Assembly (NCBI GenBank): GCA_029556335.1
Contig: JAKQFA010000006.1
Span: forward strand, 310,001 to 374,000
Direction: 5' to 3'
From: Methanobacteriota archaeon
GTDB taxonomy: Archaea > Methanobacteriota > Methanobacteria > Methanobacteriales > Methanobacteriaceae
Length of the DNA: 64,000 bases
A program made the position numbers and the translations under genes. The notes under the pieces were generated by a model that saw only the letters and a program-made list of their open reading frames with translations, had not been told where the DNA came from and made no database searches. Below are positions 44,478-54,230 of this stretch, in pieces (positions within the stretch are counted from its first letter, which is position 1; every line of letters starts with the position of its first letter).

Positions 44478-45614
44478 ATGAGCACAATATCCATATCCCA
44501 ATGTTCTACTTACGATTTAGGAAAGGTTAAAAGGGCTGTTAATAGCTTAACTGATTCATTAGGAGGTCTTGACTCATTTTTAGACAGGGGAGATGTTGTA
44601 CTGCTCAAACCCAACCTTTTACAGGCACGTCCCCCTGAAGACATGGTCACCACCCACCCCCATGTCTTGGAAGCAATAATCATGGCTGTGAAAGATTTGG
44701 GTGGCACACCTGTGGTGGGCGATAGTCCCGGAGGCCCTCCCGGGGATCGTCAAAGATACTGGGACGTGAGTGGAATGGGGGCAGTGTGCCGGCGGCATGA
44801 CGTAAATATATTGAACTTCGAGAAAGAAGGTTCCTACCACATGCAACGGAATTCCAGAGATTATTATATTGCCAAACCAGTTTTAGACTGCGATTTATTG
44901 ATAAATATTCCTAAAATTAAGACCCATGGACTTACCATGCTTACATGTGCCATAAAAAACATGTATGGTGTTGTTCCGGGAGCTATCAAGATGGAGTATC
45001 ATAGAAATGCCCCTAAACCATCCGATTTTGCCAAGTTGGTAGTTGATATCTACGCCCTGGCAAGACCTGGCTTACATATAGTGGATGGGGTGGTGGGAAT
45101 GGAAGGAAATGGTCCTTCAGCTGGAGATACTCGTGATCTAGGAATGATATTGGCTGGGAAAGATGGTGTGGCCATGGATAGTCTAATCTGCCACATACTG
45201 GGACGGGCACCACTCCAGATACCCAACAATCGTGTTGCAGGGGAACAAGGACTGGGGGAAACAGATATAACGAAAATCGACATTTTGGGCAATATCCCAG
45301 AAATTAAAGATTTCAAATGGCCATCTAACCTTTCACAGGCACTGAATTTCATTCCTAGAAATTTGACTCAGGTTTTCATGAAATATTTCTGGACTAAACC
45401 TGTTATAGACAGGGATCGGTGCATTAACTGCAGAAAATGCGTAGAAAGTTGCCCTACCAAAGCCCTGAAAGGTAGTGCTCACATCCCCGAATTTGACTAT
45501 GAGGAATGCATTAACTGCCTATGTTGCATGGAGATGTGCACATATAAGGCCGTTACCTTGGAGAAAAGTTTAATATACAGTATAGGATCGAAGTTTTCAA
45601 AATCACTGAACTGA
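44478..45614 (+). CDS. DUF362 protein with C-terminal 2x[4Fe-4S] ferredoxin
   Basis: 378 residues from ATG 44478 (SD GGAG 4 nt before). DUF362 region: VVLLKPNLLQARPPEDMVTTHP, VGDSPGGPPGD, NIPKIKTHGLTMLTCAIKNMYGVVPG. The C-terminus has CINCRKCVESCPTKAL and CINCLCCMEMCTYKAV, two ferredoxin clusters. Found widely in anaerobes; function not known. A TTG at 44463 is an alternative start. Possibly read through from cbiO. Confidence 0.87.
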   Translation: MSTISISQCSTYDLGKVKRAVNSLTDSLGGLDSFLDRGDVVLLKPNLLQARPPEDMVTTHPHVLEAIIMAVKDLGGTPVVGDSPGGPPGDRQRYWDVSGMGAVCRRHDVNILNFEKEGSYHMQRNSRDYYIAKPVLDCDLLINIPKIKTHGLTMLTCAIKNMYGVVPGAIKMEYHRNAPKPSDFAKLVVDIYALARPGLHIVDGVVGMEGNGPSAGDTRDLGMILAGKDGVAMDSLICHILGRAPLQIPNNRVAGEQGLGETDITKIDILGNIPEIKDFKWPSNLSQALNFIPRNLTQVFMKYFWTKPVIDRDRCINCRKCVESCPTKALKGSAHIPEFDYEECINCLCCMEMCTYKAVTLEKSLIYSIGSKFSKSLN

Positions 45615-45701
45615 TCCAAATTTATCTTTTTACAGAAAAGTTCGATAATATATACGTTGAGTAGTCTGAGTACACAAAAAAAAGATTGTGATGGCAGATA
45701 T

Positions 45702-46088
45702 TTAATCTACCAACTTAATAGCCCGGGTGGGGCATGATGATGTGCAAAATCCACAACCAATACATTTTTGGTCATCTAGTTCCACTTTCCATCCCTCATC
45801 AATAGTAATGGCACTCACGGGACAAAGTGAAACGCAAGCTCCACAATCCACGCATTTTTCTTCGTCTTTTTTAACCACTCTCTTGGCAGGCGTTAAATTG
45901 ATTCCTTGTCCTTCCAAGAATTCAATACCATCCTGTGCCTGGTTTCCACGGATTTCAATGAGCATCTCCCCCCCTTTAGGGGTGATGTTAGCTTTTAGTA
46001 TGTTAAAAGTGATATCAAAATTTTTGATAAGGTCTGATATGACGGCTTGGTTCACGATCTCTGGTGAAAAATTGAGCCATGCTTTCAT
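45702..46088 (-). CDS. NIL-domain 2x[4Fe-4S] ferredoxin of homocysteine synthesis
   Basis: 128 residues. Residues 1-70 match the NIL domain (AVISDLIKNFDITFNILKANITPKGGEMLIEI); the rest is a ferredoxin with CVDCGACVSLCP and CIGCGFCTSSCP. Methanogen homologues (MA1822 type) work with the DUF39 protein to form homocysteine from aspartate semialdehyde using sulfide. Its ATG overlaps the DUF39 stop (TAATG), so coupled. Confidence 0.9.
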   Translation of the reverse strand: MKAWLNFSPEIVNQAVISDLIKNFDITFNILKANITPKGGEMLIEIRGNQAQDGIEFLEGQGINLTPAKRVVKKDEEKCVDCGACVSLCPVSAITIDEGWKVELDDQKCIGCGFCTSSCPTRAIKLVD

Positions 46089-47635
46089 TAGTATCCACCC
46101 CTCTTATCCTGGTGGGAACAAACCAGTCTGGAGATATCCTCAGCGGTGATCATCCCCTTCACCAGATTGTCCCGGTCCACTATGGGGACCCCTGAAATCT
46201 CGTACTTGTCGATCCTGCGAGCGATTAACTCCACCGGCTCATCCTCCATGGCCACAATTACCTTTTTGGTCATTACTTGGGTCAATTCCTGGACTTCTTT
46301 GGCTACAGCTTGAGCTATGTCCCATGATGTAACAATGCCCATTAATTTACCATTGTTGTCCACTACAGGAACGTGGTTGATGTTGTTTTCCACCATCAGT
46401 CGTGCCACATCATTTATATTATCCTGGGGGTTGGTGGTGATGGGTTCACTGCTCTTCAAATCCCTAACCAGGATGGAGGGACGTTTAATATGCAGTGGTT
46501 TCACAGTCTGACCTTTGGATGGAACTTTTTCCACGGGTTGGGTTAATAAGAATGTTCCACCTTCGATCCAGTCCTTAAGCTTCTCGGCTACTTGTGAAGC
46601 TTTTCGATGGGAGGACATGGGAGAGGTTTGAATTTCATGACCATCTATTTCTACTGAACCACTTTTCAACTCATGATAATTGGTTTCCAGAATTGTAGGA
46701 CGGCTACGTCGAGATACCCCATAGTCGTAAACCAAACACTTGATTTCCTCGTCACTTATCCCTGTTTGTTGGGCTATTTTAGGGTTAAGTACGGGTATAG
46801 GTATACCCACTCCTACATACAAGGTGGGCCCATAAAAAGGCATGGTAGCACCTCTTAGAAACTCAACATCCATTTTTTTAAGGTCTCCCTTGAGCATCAG
46901 GGTACCGGCACTTCCCACTGGGACTCCATTTATCCTTTTAACTTCGGTGCTATGCTGGGTGCCCTCCCCCAGTATATAGCCTTCAGTTCCGCAGAGGAAA
47001 ATACGGCTTCCCAGCCCAATGGTCTCAAAGAATGGGTCGTTTAAAAGTGGACTAAGCTCTCCAGCACTGGAATAGGTTACATTACCCATCCCAGGGAGTA
47101 AGGTTCCAAGATATGTGTGCAAGGTTTCTTCACTGGAGTTGGTGGCTGCAGCATAATTTTGGTACGAGTTTCGAGGATTCACCATTACAGCTTGATTGAG
47201 ATCATCCAGTTTGATGTGGGTGTGAATATCTTTCAAAGGGTAACAATCGGTTCCATAGGCTTCTGCCAAAAGTTCCACTTCTTCACCCCGCACCAAATCC
47301 TCTATCAAGTGTGATCCTCCATATTCCAGTCCCACCTTGGGATCACGATGGGGCTGGGTGGCACCAATATAAGCATCTACCGCTGCTAAGCCAGAGTAAG
47401 CTTCCACTCCGTTCAAGTATGTGCGGGCCATTTTTATGGGTGGGTCGGAGTGGCCAAAATTTAAAAATGCACCGGAGGAACACATCGCACCAAAGGTTCC
47501 AGTTGTAACAACATCCACCTCTTTGGCAGCCTTTTCCGCACCGATATCCCGCACTATACGGGTCATATCAGCGGCAGTTACCACCACTGCGTCTCCATCC
47601 TTAATTTTTTGGTTTATTTCCTCTATGCTTTTCAT
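46088..47635 (-). CDS. Homocysteine biosynthesis protein (DUF39) with C-terminal CBS pair
   Basis: 515 residues. DUF39/COG1900 body (TTGTFGAMCSSGAFLNFGHSDPP, VNPRNSYQNYAAATNSS, GTQHSTEVKRINGVPVGSAGT) including the conserved Cys in MCSSGA. It is followed from about residue 385 by two CBS domains (DNINDVARLMVENNINHVPV and DEPVELIARRIDKYEISGVP). Methanogen homologues (MA1821) sulfurate aspartate semialdehyde to homocysteine. The CBS pair may add adenosine-nucleotide regulation. First gene of the pair. Confidence 0.92.
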   Translation of the reverse strand: MKSIEEINQKIKDGDAVVVTAADMTRIVRDIGAEKAAKEVDVVTTGTFGAMCSSGAFLNFGHSDPPIKMARTYLNGVEAYSGLAAVDAYIGATQPHRDPKVGLEYGGSHLIEDLVRGEEVELLAEAYGTDCYPLKDIHTHIKLDDLNQAVMVNPRNSYQNYAAATNSSEETLHTYLGTLLPGMGNVTYSSAGELSPLLNDPFFETIGLGSRIFLCGTEGYILGEGTQHSTEVKRINGVPVGSAGTLMLKGDLKKMDVEFLRGATMPFYGPTLYVGVGIPIPVLNPKIAQQTGISDEEIKCLVYDYGVSRRSRPTILETNYHELKSGSVEIDGHEIQTSPMSSHRKASQVAEKLKDWIEGGTFLLTQPVEKVPSKGQTVKPLHIKRPSILVRDLKSSEPITTNPQDNINDVARLMVENNINHVPVVDNNGKLMGIVTSWDIAQAVAKEVQELTQVMTKKVIVAMEDEPVELIARRIDKYEISGVPIVDRDNLVKGMITAEDISRLVCSHQDKRGGY

Positions 47636-47870
47636 ACCGTCACATCCGGTGCGTTTAATGAAAAAAATTAATAATTCATCAATTATCCATGATTTATGTT
47701 CATAAGAATTGCAGCAATTTTTAGGAATGAAATTGACATGAATATCTTCGGATCTAGGATAGTCTTGACTATTTAGGATTACTTCTTATATAATTACTTT
47801 GGCCCAATTAGGAGCGGTTACCTAAATTCTTTATTGATGTAGGATCATAGGAATAGTGGTGATAACTCAC

Positions 47871-49244
47871 ATGATAGAAGAGTTGGATTTAAATCTGTTG
47901 GAACGAATCATCCATTCTCATGAAAAAAAGGCAGATTATGTGGATATTCGAGTTGCAGAGGCACAGAATACTGTTATAGTTATGAAAGATGGGAAGGTCC
48001 AGGAAATCCGTTCAGGAGATGACTTCGGGGCTTCGATTCGTGTATTAAATAATGGGGCATGGGGATTTTCTTACACAACCCAGATGTCACAACTGGAATC
48101 CATGTCCGAGGTAGCATTTAAACTTTCAGGAGCATTAGAAAGTGACACAGAATTGGCCAACGTGAATATTGCGGTTGACGCGGTTAAAAGTCGCGCCAAG
48201 ATAAGGCCTCAGGATATCTCCATAGAAGAAAAAAAGGAAGTGATGGTAGAAGCAGAAAAAGCTGCTCAACTCCCTAAAGTAATAAGCACCACGGTAAATT
48301 ATGTGGAAGGAGAGGGTAGGTCTTACTTTTTAAGTTCAGAGGGAACATCTTTGGTTCAAGAGGAAAGCAGGGTGGCCATGTTTATTAACGCGGTGGCAGC
48401 TGATGCAGGAGTCATCCAATTTGGGCATAAAAGTATGGGTGGAGCCCGGGGATTCGAAGTAATTCAGAGGGAGGATATAGAAAAATTCGGGAGAACTGCT
48501 GCTTCAAAAGCTGTCAGACTTCTTGATGCCAGTTCCCCACCTTCTGGAATATTTCCTGTACTCCTTGATCCAGAACTAACCGGGGTATTTATTCACGAGG
48601 CCTTGGGCCATGCTTCAGAAGCAGACCTCATTCTGCAAAAAGATTCCATTCTGGAAGGAAAAATAGGGACCAGCATAGGTTCTTCACAAGTAACTATTGT
48701 TGATGATGCCAGTATGGATGCTTTTGGATATTATGCTTATGATGCAGAGGGAGTTAAGACCAGAAAAAACGTTCTGGTCAAAGACGGTGTTTTGGTGTCA
48801 CTTTTAAGCTCCAGGGAAACGGCTGCTAAGATGGGCCTTAATCCCAGTGGGAATTCCCGTTCTGCAGTAGGAGATCAGCCCATAGTGCGTATGAGTAACA
48901 CCTACCTTAAACCAGGAGATATGTCATTTGAAGAACTTGTTGAGGATATGGCTGATGGAATATATCTTAAAGGATCCCGAGGCGGCCAAGTTGACACTGG
49001 TAAGGGGATCTTCCAGTTTAATGCTGCAGAATCATTCCATATAGAAAACGGTGAAATAGTCGATACTTTAAGGGATGTTTCTCTATCCGGTAACATACTG
49101 GAAATGCTTACTAAAATCGATGGGGTAGGCTCTGATTTCTATATGGGTGTTGGTTTCTGCGGTAAATCAGGACAGACTGCTCCAGTGGGTGATGGTGGAC
49201 CTCATACCCGGGTCAGTGAAGCTACAGTGGGGGGTGCCGCGTAA
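47871..49244 (+). CDS. tldD: TldD-type metalloprotease
   Basis: 457 residues from ATG 47871 (GGTGATA 6 nt upstream; a GTG frame begins at 47856). Motif HEALGH near residue 245 is the HExxxH zinc site of TldD, with a later SNTYLKPGD and SGQTAPVGDGGP block. TldD/TldE act together as a protease on peptide substrates; TldE is not adjacent. Overlaps the next gene by TAATG. Confidence 0.9.
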   Translation: MIEELDLNLLERIIHSHEKKADYVDIRVAEAQNTVIVMKDGKVQEIRSGDDFGASIRVLNNGAWGFSYTTQMSQLESMSEVAFKLSGALESDTELANVNIAVDAVKSRAKIRPQDISIEEKKEVMVEAEKAAQLPKVISTTVNYVEGEGRSYFLSSEGTSLVQEESRVAMFINAVAADAGVIQFGHKSMGGARGFEVIQREDIEKFGRTAASKAVRLLDASSPPSGIFPVLLDPELTGVFIHEALGHASEADLILQKDSILEGKIGTSIGSSQVTIVDDASMDAFGYYAYDAEGVKTRKNVLVKDGVLVSLLSSRETAAKMGLNPSGNSRSAVGDQPIVRMSNTYLKPGDMSFEELVEDMADGIYLKGSRGGQVDTGKGIFQFNAAESFHIENGEIVDTLRDVSLSGNILEMLTKIDGVGSDFYMGVGFCGKSGQTAPVGDGGPHTRVSEATVGGAA

Positions 49245-49804
49245 TGCTTACCCAATCTGAGGGAGATTTCCTGCTTAAACTGGCCAGAACAGCCATAGAA
49301 TCCTATGTGCTAGACGGAAAGGTAATCATTACTCCAAAATCTCCTTCGCCAATTCTTAAAGAGAATATGGGAGTTTTCGTTACTTTACATATAAACGGGG
49401 AACTTAGGGGATGTATTGGTTATCCAGAACCGGTAAAACCACTTTTAAATGCCTTAATCGAGGTGGCTATTGGGGCGGCTACTGGTGATCCACGGTTTTC
49501 TCCTCTAAATTCTCATGAACTGGAAAAAATTCACGTGGAAGTTAGTGTACTCACTCCGCCAGAACTAATAGTTACTGATAGACCTTCGGAATACCTTGAA
49601 AAAATAGATGTAGGCCATGATGGCCTGATTATAGAAAAAGGGTTATTCCGGGGACTTTTACTCCCTCAAGTTCCGGTTGAGTGGGGATGGGATACGGAGG
49701 AATTTTTGGCCAACACTTGCTTGAAGGCAGGGATGACTCCTGATTGTTGGTTACAGGAAGGAGTTAAAATCTACCGCTTCCAGTCTCAGATCTTCAATGA
49801 GTGA
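49244..49804 (+). CDS. AMMECR1-family protein
   Basis: 186 residues. The LRGCIGYPEP motif (residues about 64-73) is the AMMECR1 signature, with PRFSPL and LLLPQVPVEWGWD. Small alpha/beta protein of unknown biochemical role, found in archaea and eukaryotes. ATG overlaps the tldD stop, so coupled to it. Confidence 0.92.
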   Translation: MLTQSEGDFLLKLARTAIESYVLDGKVIITPKSPSPILKENMGVFVTLHINGELRGCIGYPEPVKPLLNALIEVAIGAATGDPRFSPLNSHELEKIHVEVSVLTPPELIVTDRPSEYLEKIDVGHDGLIIEKGLFRGLLLPQVPVEWGWDTEEFLANTCLKAGMTPDCWLQEGVKIYRFQSQIFNE

Positions 49805-50002
49805 GAATTTTTCAAGGAATGGATACTTAACTCATTAATCCATGAATTTCCACATAATCCATTAATCATATCCAATGATAGAATAGTATAATAAAAAATA
49901 ACCAGATACTATACATATCTATCCAATTCATTTTCAGGATCTTTTATTTGCTGTTAATTTAATATTTCTTGAAAAAAATTTGTAGTATAGGAAAGTGATT
50001 TC

Positions 50003-51013
50003 ATGTTTTTACCAACCATACCCACGCCAGATGAAGTGGTGGATAAGGCATTTCGGCGGGCAAAAAAGGCGGCTATGAGAATTCGAGGTTCAAAAATACG
50101 TGGACAGAAAAAATCTAAACGAATCGAGGAGGTAAGGGTGCAGACGGCTTGTCAAGTTATTAGGGATACCTACGATGACATCCTAAAAAAAACTCCTCGA
50201 GTTGAGGAACTATCTGAGTTCTACCAGGACTACATAGATGTGGTAGTAGGGGTAGATCAATTAAAAAAATCTTTAGGGGCACTTAAATGGGCCAGTGATC
50301 TTTTAGAAAAACTTCAGGGTCAGTATACCTCTAAAATAAGAAGATCACCTCCTGAAAATGCTTCTAAAATCAGACGTGAAGCTTATGGACGGATTGTATC
50401 GGTGGTCAATAGAATCGAGAATGAACTGGACTTTTTAACCTTTGCCAAACAGCAGCTGCGTAACATGCCCACAGTGGACACCGAGGCCACCACCGCCGTG
50501 ATAGCTGGATTTCCAAATGTGGGAAAATCAACTCTTCTACGTAAAATTACTTCAGCAGAGCCAGAAGTGGCCGACTACCCATTCACGACTAAAGGAATTC
50601 AGATAGGGCATCTGGAAAGGCGTTGGAAGAAATTCCAGATTATTGACACCCCCGGACTCCTGGATCGGCCGGTGATGGATATGAACGAAATCGAACTTCA
50701 AGCCATGGTGGCCCTGGAAAACTTGGCAGATTTAATACTATTCATTTTTGATCCTTCCACTACTTCTGGTTATCCATTAGAAAACCAGATAAATCTTTAT
50801 AATGAACTTAGACAACTATTTAAGGATGTAACTGTATTTCCCATCTTTAATAAGATGGATCTCCTGGGAGATGAAGAAAATGTTAAGTACATTCTGGAAC
50901 GTATTAACAGAAGAGAAGAACCATTAATGGTAACAGCTTCTGATGGAAGTGGGGTATCTAAAATTATAGAGTTACTGGATGAATTTGATGCTTCAAAGGA
51001 GAAATATGATTGA
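50003..51013 (+). CDS. Nog1-family GTP-binding protein
   Basis: 336 residues. N-terminal helical domain (PTPDEVVDKAFRRAKKAAMR) and GTPase motifs: GFPNVGKSTLL (G1), DYPFTTKGI (G2), DTPGLL (G3), NKMD (G4), TASDGSG (G5). Archaeal Nog1/Obg-HflX relatives act in large-subunit ribosome assembly. SD GGAAAGTGAT before ATG. Confidence 0.93.
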   Translation: MFLPTIPTPDEVVDKAFRRAKKAAMRIRGSKIRGQKKSKRIEEVRVQTACQVIRDTYDDILKKTPRVEELSEFYQDYIDVVVGVDQLKKSLGALKWASDLLEKLQGQYTSKIRRSPPENASKIRREAYGRIVSVVNRIENELDFLTFAKQQLRNMPTVDTEATTAVIAGFPNVGKSTLLRKITSAEPEVADYPFTTKGIQIGHLERRWKKFQIIDTPGLLDRPVMDMNEIELQAMVALENLADLILFIFDPSTTSGYPLENQINLYNELRQLFKDVTVFPIFNKMDLLGDEENVKYILERINRREEPLMVTASDGSGVSKIIELLDEFDASKEKYD

Positions 51014-51221
51014 AAAGATGTTTTCTAAAATGGTAAATGTCATCAAAGAAAAACGAGATAAATGGAGAAGTCCATAGCAGAAAATGAATCCAGCACCCCA
51101 TCAAACTCAGCAGGGTTCAGATTACAATGGATTGGATCGTTTTAAATATGGATTAATTTTATTGAATTCGTTTTGCTGCCATTTTCTTCGATTTTAAATT
51201 ATGAATTTATAAAAAAATGAA

Positions 51222-52226
51222 TCAGTATCTAACCTTTCCTATGTGGCGCGTACTTCCAGGATCTTCTCCATTGTAATGGGCCAGGTAGTATATGAACCAT
51301 TCCAGGGGCACAGCCAGTACGAATGGCGATAGTAAGGGATTTAAATTGGAGTAGTCTTGCATCCGGTAAATTATATTATGGGTGCCGATTTTCTCTCCAA
51401 ACTGGATCGATTTTCGGGTTAACTCATCACCTTGATAACCGGCATCTAAAAACAATAAAGGCACATTTTTTTCAGCCCGTTCGATTAATCCATGTCGGAA
51501 TTCCCCAGAGTATAACGGACAAGCGTGTTTAAGGGCACCTTCCATAAACATGGTCATGGCCAGTTTGTAGGCCAGTCCGTAGTTGGGGCCGCTGCCTAAA
51601 CAGTAAAAAATTTCCTGGTCCTTGTAATTTTCAGCTAAAATACGGTTGTCCTGTTCAGTTGCCTTTAAAAGGCCTTCCACCACATTTGGAATCTTTTCCA
51701 GGTCGGTTAAAACGTCATGAGATGCTTTGGAATCATCCATTCCAAAAATTATTTCATAAAGACATAGCAACTGGGTCATGTAAGTTTTGGTGCCCAGAAT
51801 AGCATGTTCTCTTTGGCACTGGGTTAAAACTGCATCATCAGATTCATTCATCATGGAACTGTCTCCTTCGTTGGTGATGGAGACGGTGTATAATCCCTTT
51901 TTTTTAGCCTTTCTTAGGGCAGCCAGGGTATCGGCAGTTTCTCCGGATTGGGAGGTTAAAATAACACCTGCATCTTCATTATCAATTTGTTTATGGTAAA
52001 AAAATTCGTAACCAGTGAAAACTTCCATACTATTTTTGAATGTCATGTTAGCGGCGTCTTTTGAGGAGTAACATGTGGAAAGAGAGCTACCACAGCCCAC
52101 CAGATAAACCTTATCAAACTTCTTAAACTGCGATGCTAACTCTTTTAAATGAGATTTCTCTCTTTTAAGGGTGTTTCGCAGAGATTGAGGTTGTTCCATC
52201 ATTTCTTGATACATTTCATATTCCAT
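51222..52226 (-). CDS. SIS-domain sugar isomerase/deaminase-like protein
   Basis: 334 residues from ATG 52226 (SD GAGGG 6 nt before). Two SIS domains: VYLVGCGSSLSTCYSSKDAA, TSQSGETADTLAALRKAKKKG (phosphosugar-binding Ser), then CLGSGPNYGLAYK and EFRHGLIE. Resembles the isomerase half of GlmS or the FrlB/AgaS group without a glutaminase domain. Substrate unknown. An ATG two codons upstream overlaps the SD. Confidence 0.85.
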   Translation of the reverse strand: MEYEMYQEMMEQPQSLRNTLKREKSHLKELASQFKKFDKVYLVGCGSSLSTCYSSKDAANMTFKNSMEVFTGYEFFYHKQIDNEDAGVILTSQSGETADTLAALRKAKKKGLYTVSITNEGDSSMMNESDDAVLTQCQREHAILGTKTYMTQLLCLYEIIFGMDDSKASHDVLTDLEKIPNVVEGLLKATEQDNRILAENYKDQEIFYCLGSGPNYGLAYKLAMTMFMEGALKHACPLYSGEFRHGLIERAEKNVPLLFLDAGYQGDELTRKSIQFGEKIGTHNIIYRMQDYSNLNPLLSPFVLAVPLEWFIYYLAHYNGEDPGSTRHIGKVRY

Positions 52227-52297
52227 TATCATCCCTCAAGGTTAGCTAGTACAATTTTGTCTAGATAAATTGACCCTTCATAGGGTCAAAATGTTTT

Positions 52298-52858
52298 CTA
52301 GTCGTAATTTGAATGTTGTATGTAGAGTTTAGATATACAAATCGCAGTTTTCACTACTTCTAGGGGATTTTCACCTATTAAAACTAGGGAAGGTTCTTTC
52401 CCCCAAGCACCAGTATGATATATAACATCCGGTACACGGCCAATTCTTTCCACCGCTTTTTGAACACCCCATGGTATAGTTCCTCCTTCTTTATCCCTTA
52501 TTTTCGGAGGTTCATCTTTTCGATTGTAGTATGAAGTTATTAATCCCAGTTTCTGGCAAATCTCAACTAAAGAGGGGTTGTATTTCATGTTAATGGCGCT
52601 GCGCTTCTCAGGGTCATGTTTCATTATACTCAGGATCAGCCTGGCCATGTGTGAGGAAGCACCATATTCTGGTGCTGCACATGTTTTTGGTTTTTGGTTT
52701 ATGACAGTTATCCTTCCAGGAATTCCAGCCACATCTTCAATTCCCCGGGGAGATAATTTACTCATAACCAAGTTGCTCCTTACTTCTGGAATCAAGGAAG
52801 CAAATTCTGGAGAACTTTCCAGTATCTTCAAAGCCTTTCTAATGTCCTGTAGTTCCAT
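52298..52858 (-). CDS. Stand-alone ThiN-domain thiamine-phosphate synthase
   Basis: 186 residues. ThiN block: GIEDVAGIPGRITVINQ, APEYGASSHMARLIL, DKEGGTIPWGVQKAVERIGRVPDVIYHTGAWGKEP. In many archaea ThiN is fused to ThiD or an HTH; here it stands alone. Would join HMP-PP and THZ-P to thiamine phosphate. TPP need links it functionally to enzymes such as the TPP protein at 1802. Confidence 0.88.
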   Translation of the reverse strand: MELQDIRKALKILESSPEFASLIPEVRSNLVMSKLSPRGIEDVAGIPGRITVINQKPKTCAAPEYGASSHMARLILSIMKHDPEKRSAINMKYNPSLVEICQKLGLITSYYNRKDEPPKIRDKEGGTIPWGVQKAVERIGRVPDVIYHTGAWGKEPSLVLIGENPLEVVKTAICISKLYIQHSNYD

Positions 52859-54230
52859 TGTTCCCTTTTCTATCTTATTTTTTAAGCTTATTTTTTTTTA
52901 ATTATGTTATTTAATTCAATCTATTATCTGGTGATGTTGTTAGTTTAGAAATTTTGATTGGTTTATTTTATATGATCTCAAGACGAGGTGTTTATCATTT
53001 GTATGGTAACCATATCTATTTTAAATATTATAAATTATCCCTTTAAGTCTAACTTTTATATTCTTTTTTTTATAAATTAGGGTTAATAATAACTAGTAAG
53101 GGAGAATTGGGGGGTGTATTTCTTAATAAATACTTTAAGAATCTTACTTTACTAGGGTATGGAATTGCTAGTACTTTTTCACTAAATACTGCTTTTAATT
53201 CCACAAAAACAGGCATTATAAATTCCTACCAGTAAAACCATAGAACACAACATGTGTTATGCTTTGCGAGATAACGGGAACATTTTTTTCTACTAACCAG
53301 CCATGGCAATAGGGATTCTCTGTCAATTAACGGACAATAGGTTCGAAGTGAATATAACAGTTTTTCTATTGCTTAAATTAGATGATCATAAAGCTAATTA
53401 TTTTTTACAAGCTGTGAAAATCCGGAAAAAATTTTACCACTCTCCATTAAGAAGTTTGGTAGATATTCGGACTATACATGTCCTATCGTTGGTTTAGAGT
53501 TAGGGATTCCATGGAAACAGTGGGTTATCATCTTTTTTCATAACAAGATGGCAACCATCAACTGCTAGGTTCATTGGAGTTGCCGATTGGGGGGGTCATG
53601 ATGATACTATCAAGGAGATTTTACTCATCAAGTGGCCCAAATATGAAAAGATTACAACCCATCAGGCGAAACATTCTGGTGGATAAAAAAAAGATGATAA
53701 GAATCTTTGAACATAAATACATGATTATAAAAGTTCATCGTGCTTGTTAGAAGTATGTGTGGTAGATTAATTCTAAATGCAATAAGGATACATATGGAAG
53801 GCGGATTTAACTTAAAATTTAGAATCTTTTTATATAAAATCTGTTGTTATATCGTTTTTTTCTTAAAGGATAACCGATAATAATTTTAAAATTGGAAATA
53901 ATCAACCGCCATTATCTCAATGTTAAATAAGGTAAATGTTGTATTCTAAGAACAATATTGGCATTTAATACAAAAAATTTGAGAGATTTGATAAATTTTC
54001 CAAAATTAAACAGTTATTGTTCATGTTCTGGTGCATATGATATAAAAATGACACCTATAATAGATGAATAGGGATAAATAAATATTTAAAATGTTTTATT
54101 TTCTCTTAAAACAATTTAAAGAGCTTATTTGTCTGAATTTTCTATAATAAAATATATATGCTCCAAGATTCGATCTTATTGTGTCAGGAACTCTAATTGT
54201 TCCACTGACTTCGAAGATAGAGGGGGCATA
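52859..54230. other. 1.4-kb region without an intact gene
   Basis: Very AT-rich at both ends. Short interrupted frames between about 53300 and 53680 (for example FGRYSDYTCPIVGLELGIPW from 53455 and ADWGGHDDTIKEILLIKWPK from 53578, in different frames) look like a decayed coding region. I could not name the family. No IS ends, tRNA or CRISPR seen. It contains the promoter of the following cell-wall gene. Confidence 0.45.

Noticed and set aside
53303..53497. 64-codon frame as a real gene
   Set aside because: No SD and composition unlike genes; adjacent frames show broken coding fragments, so treated as decayed DNA.
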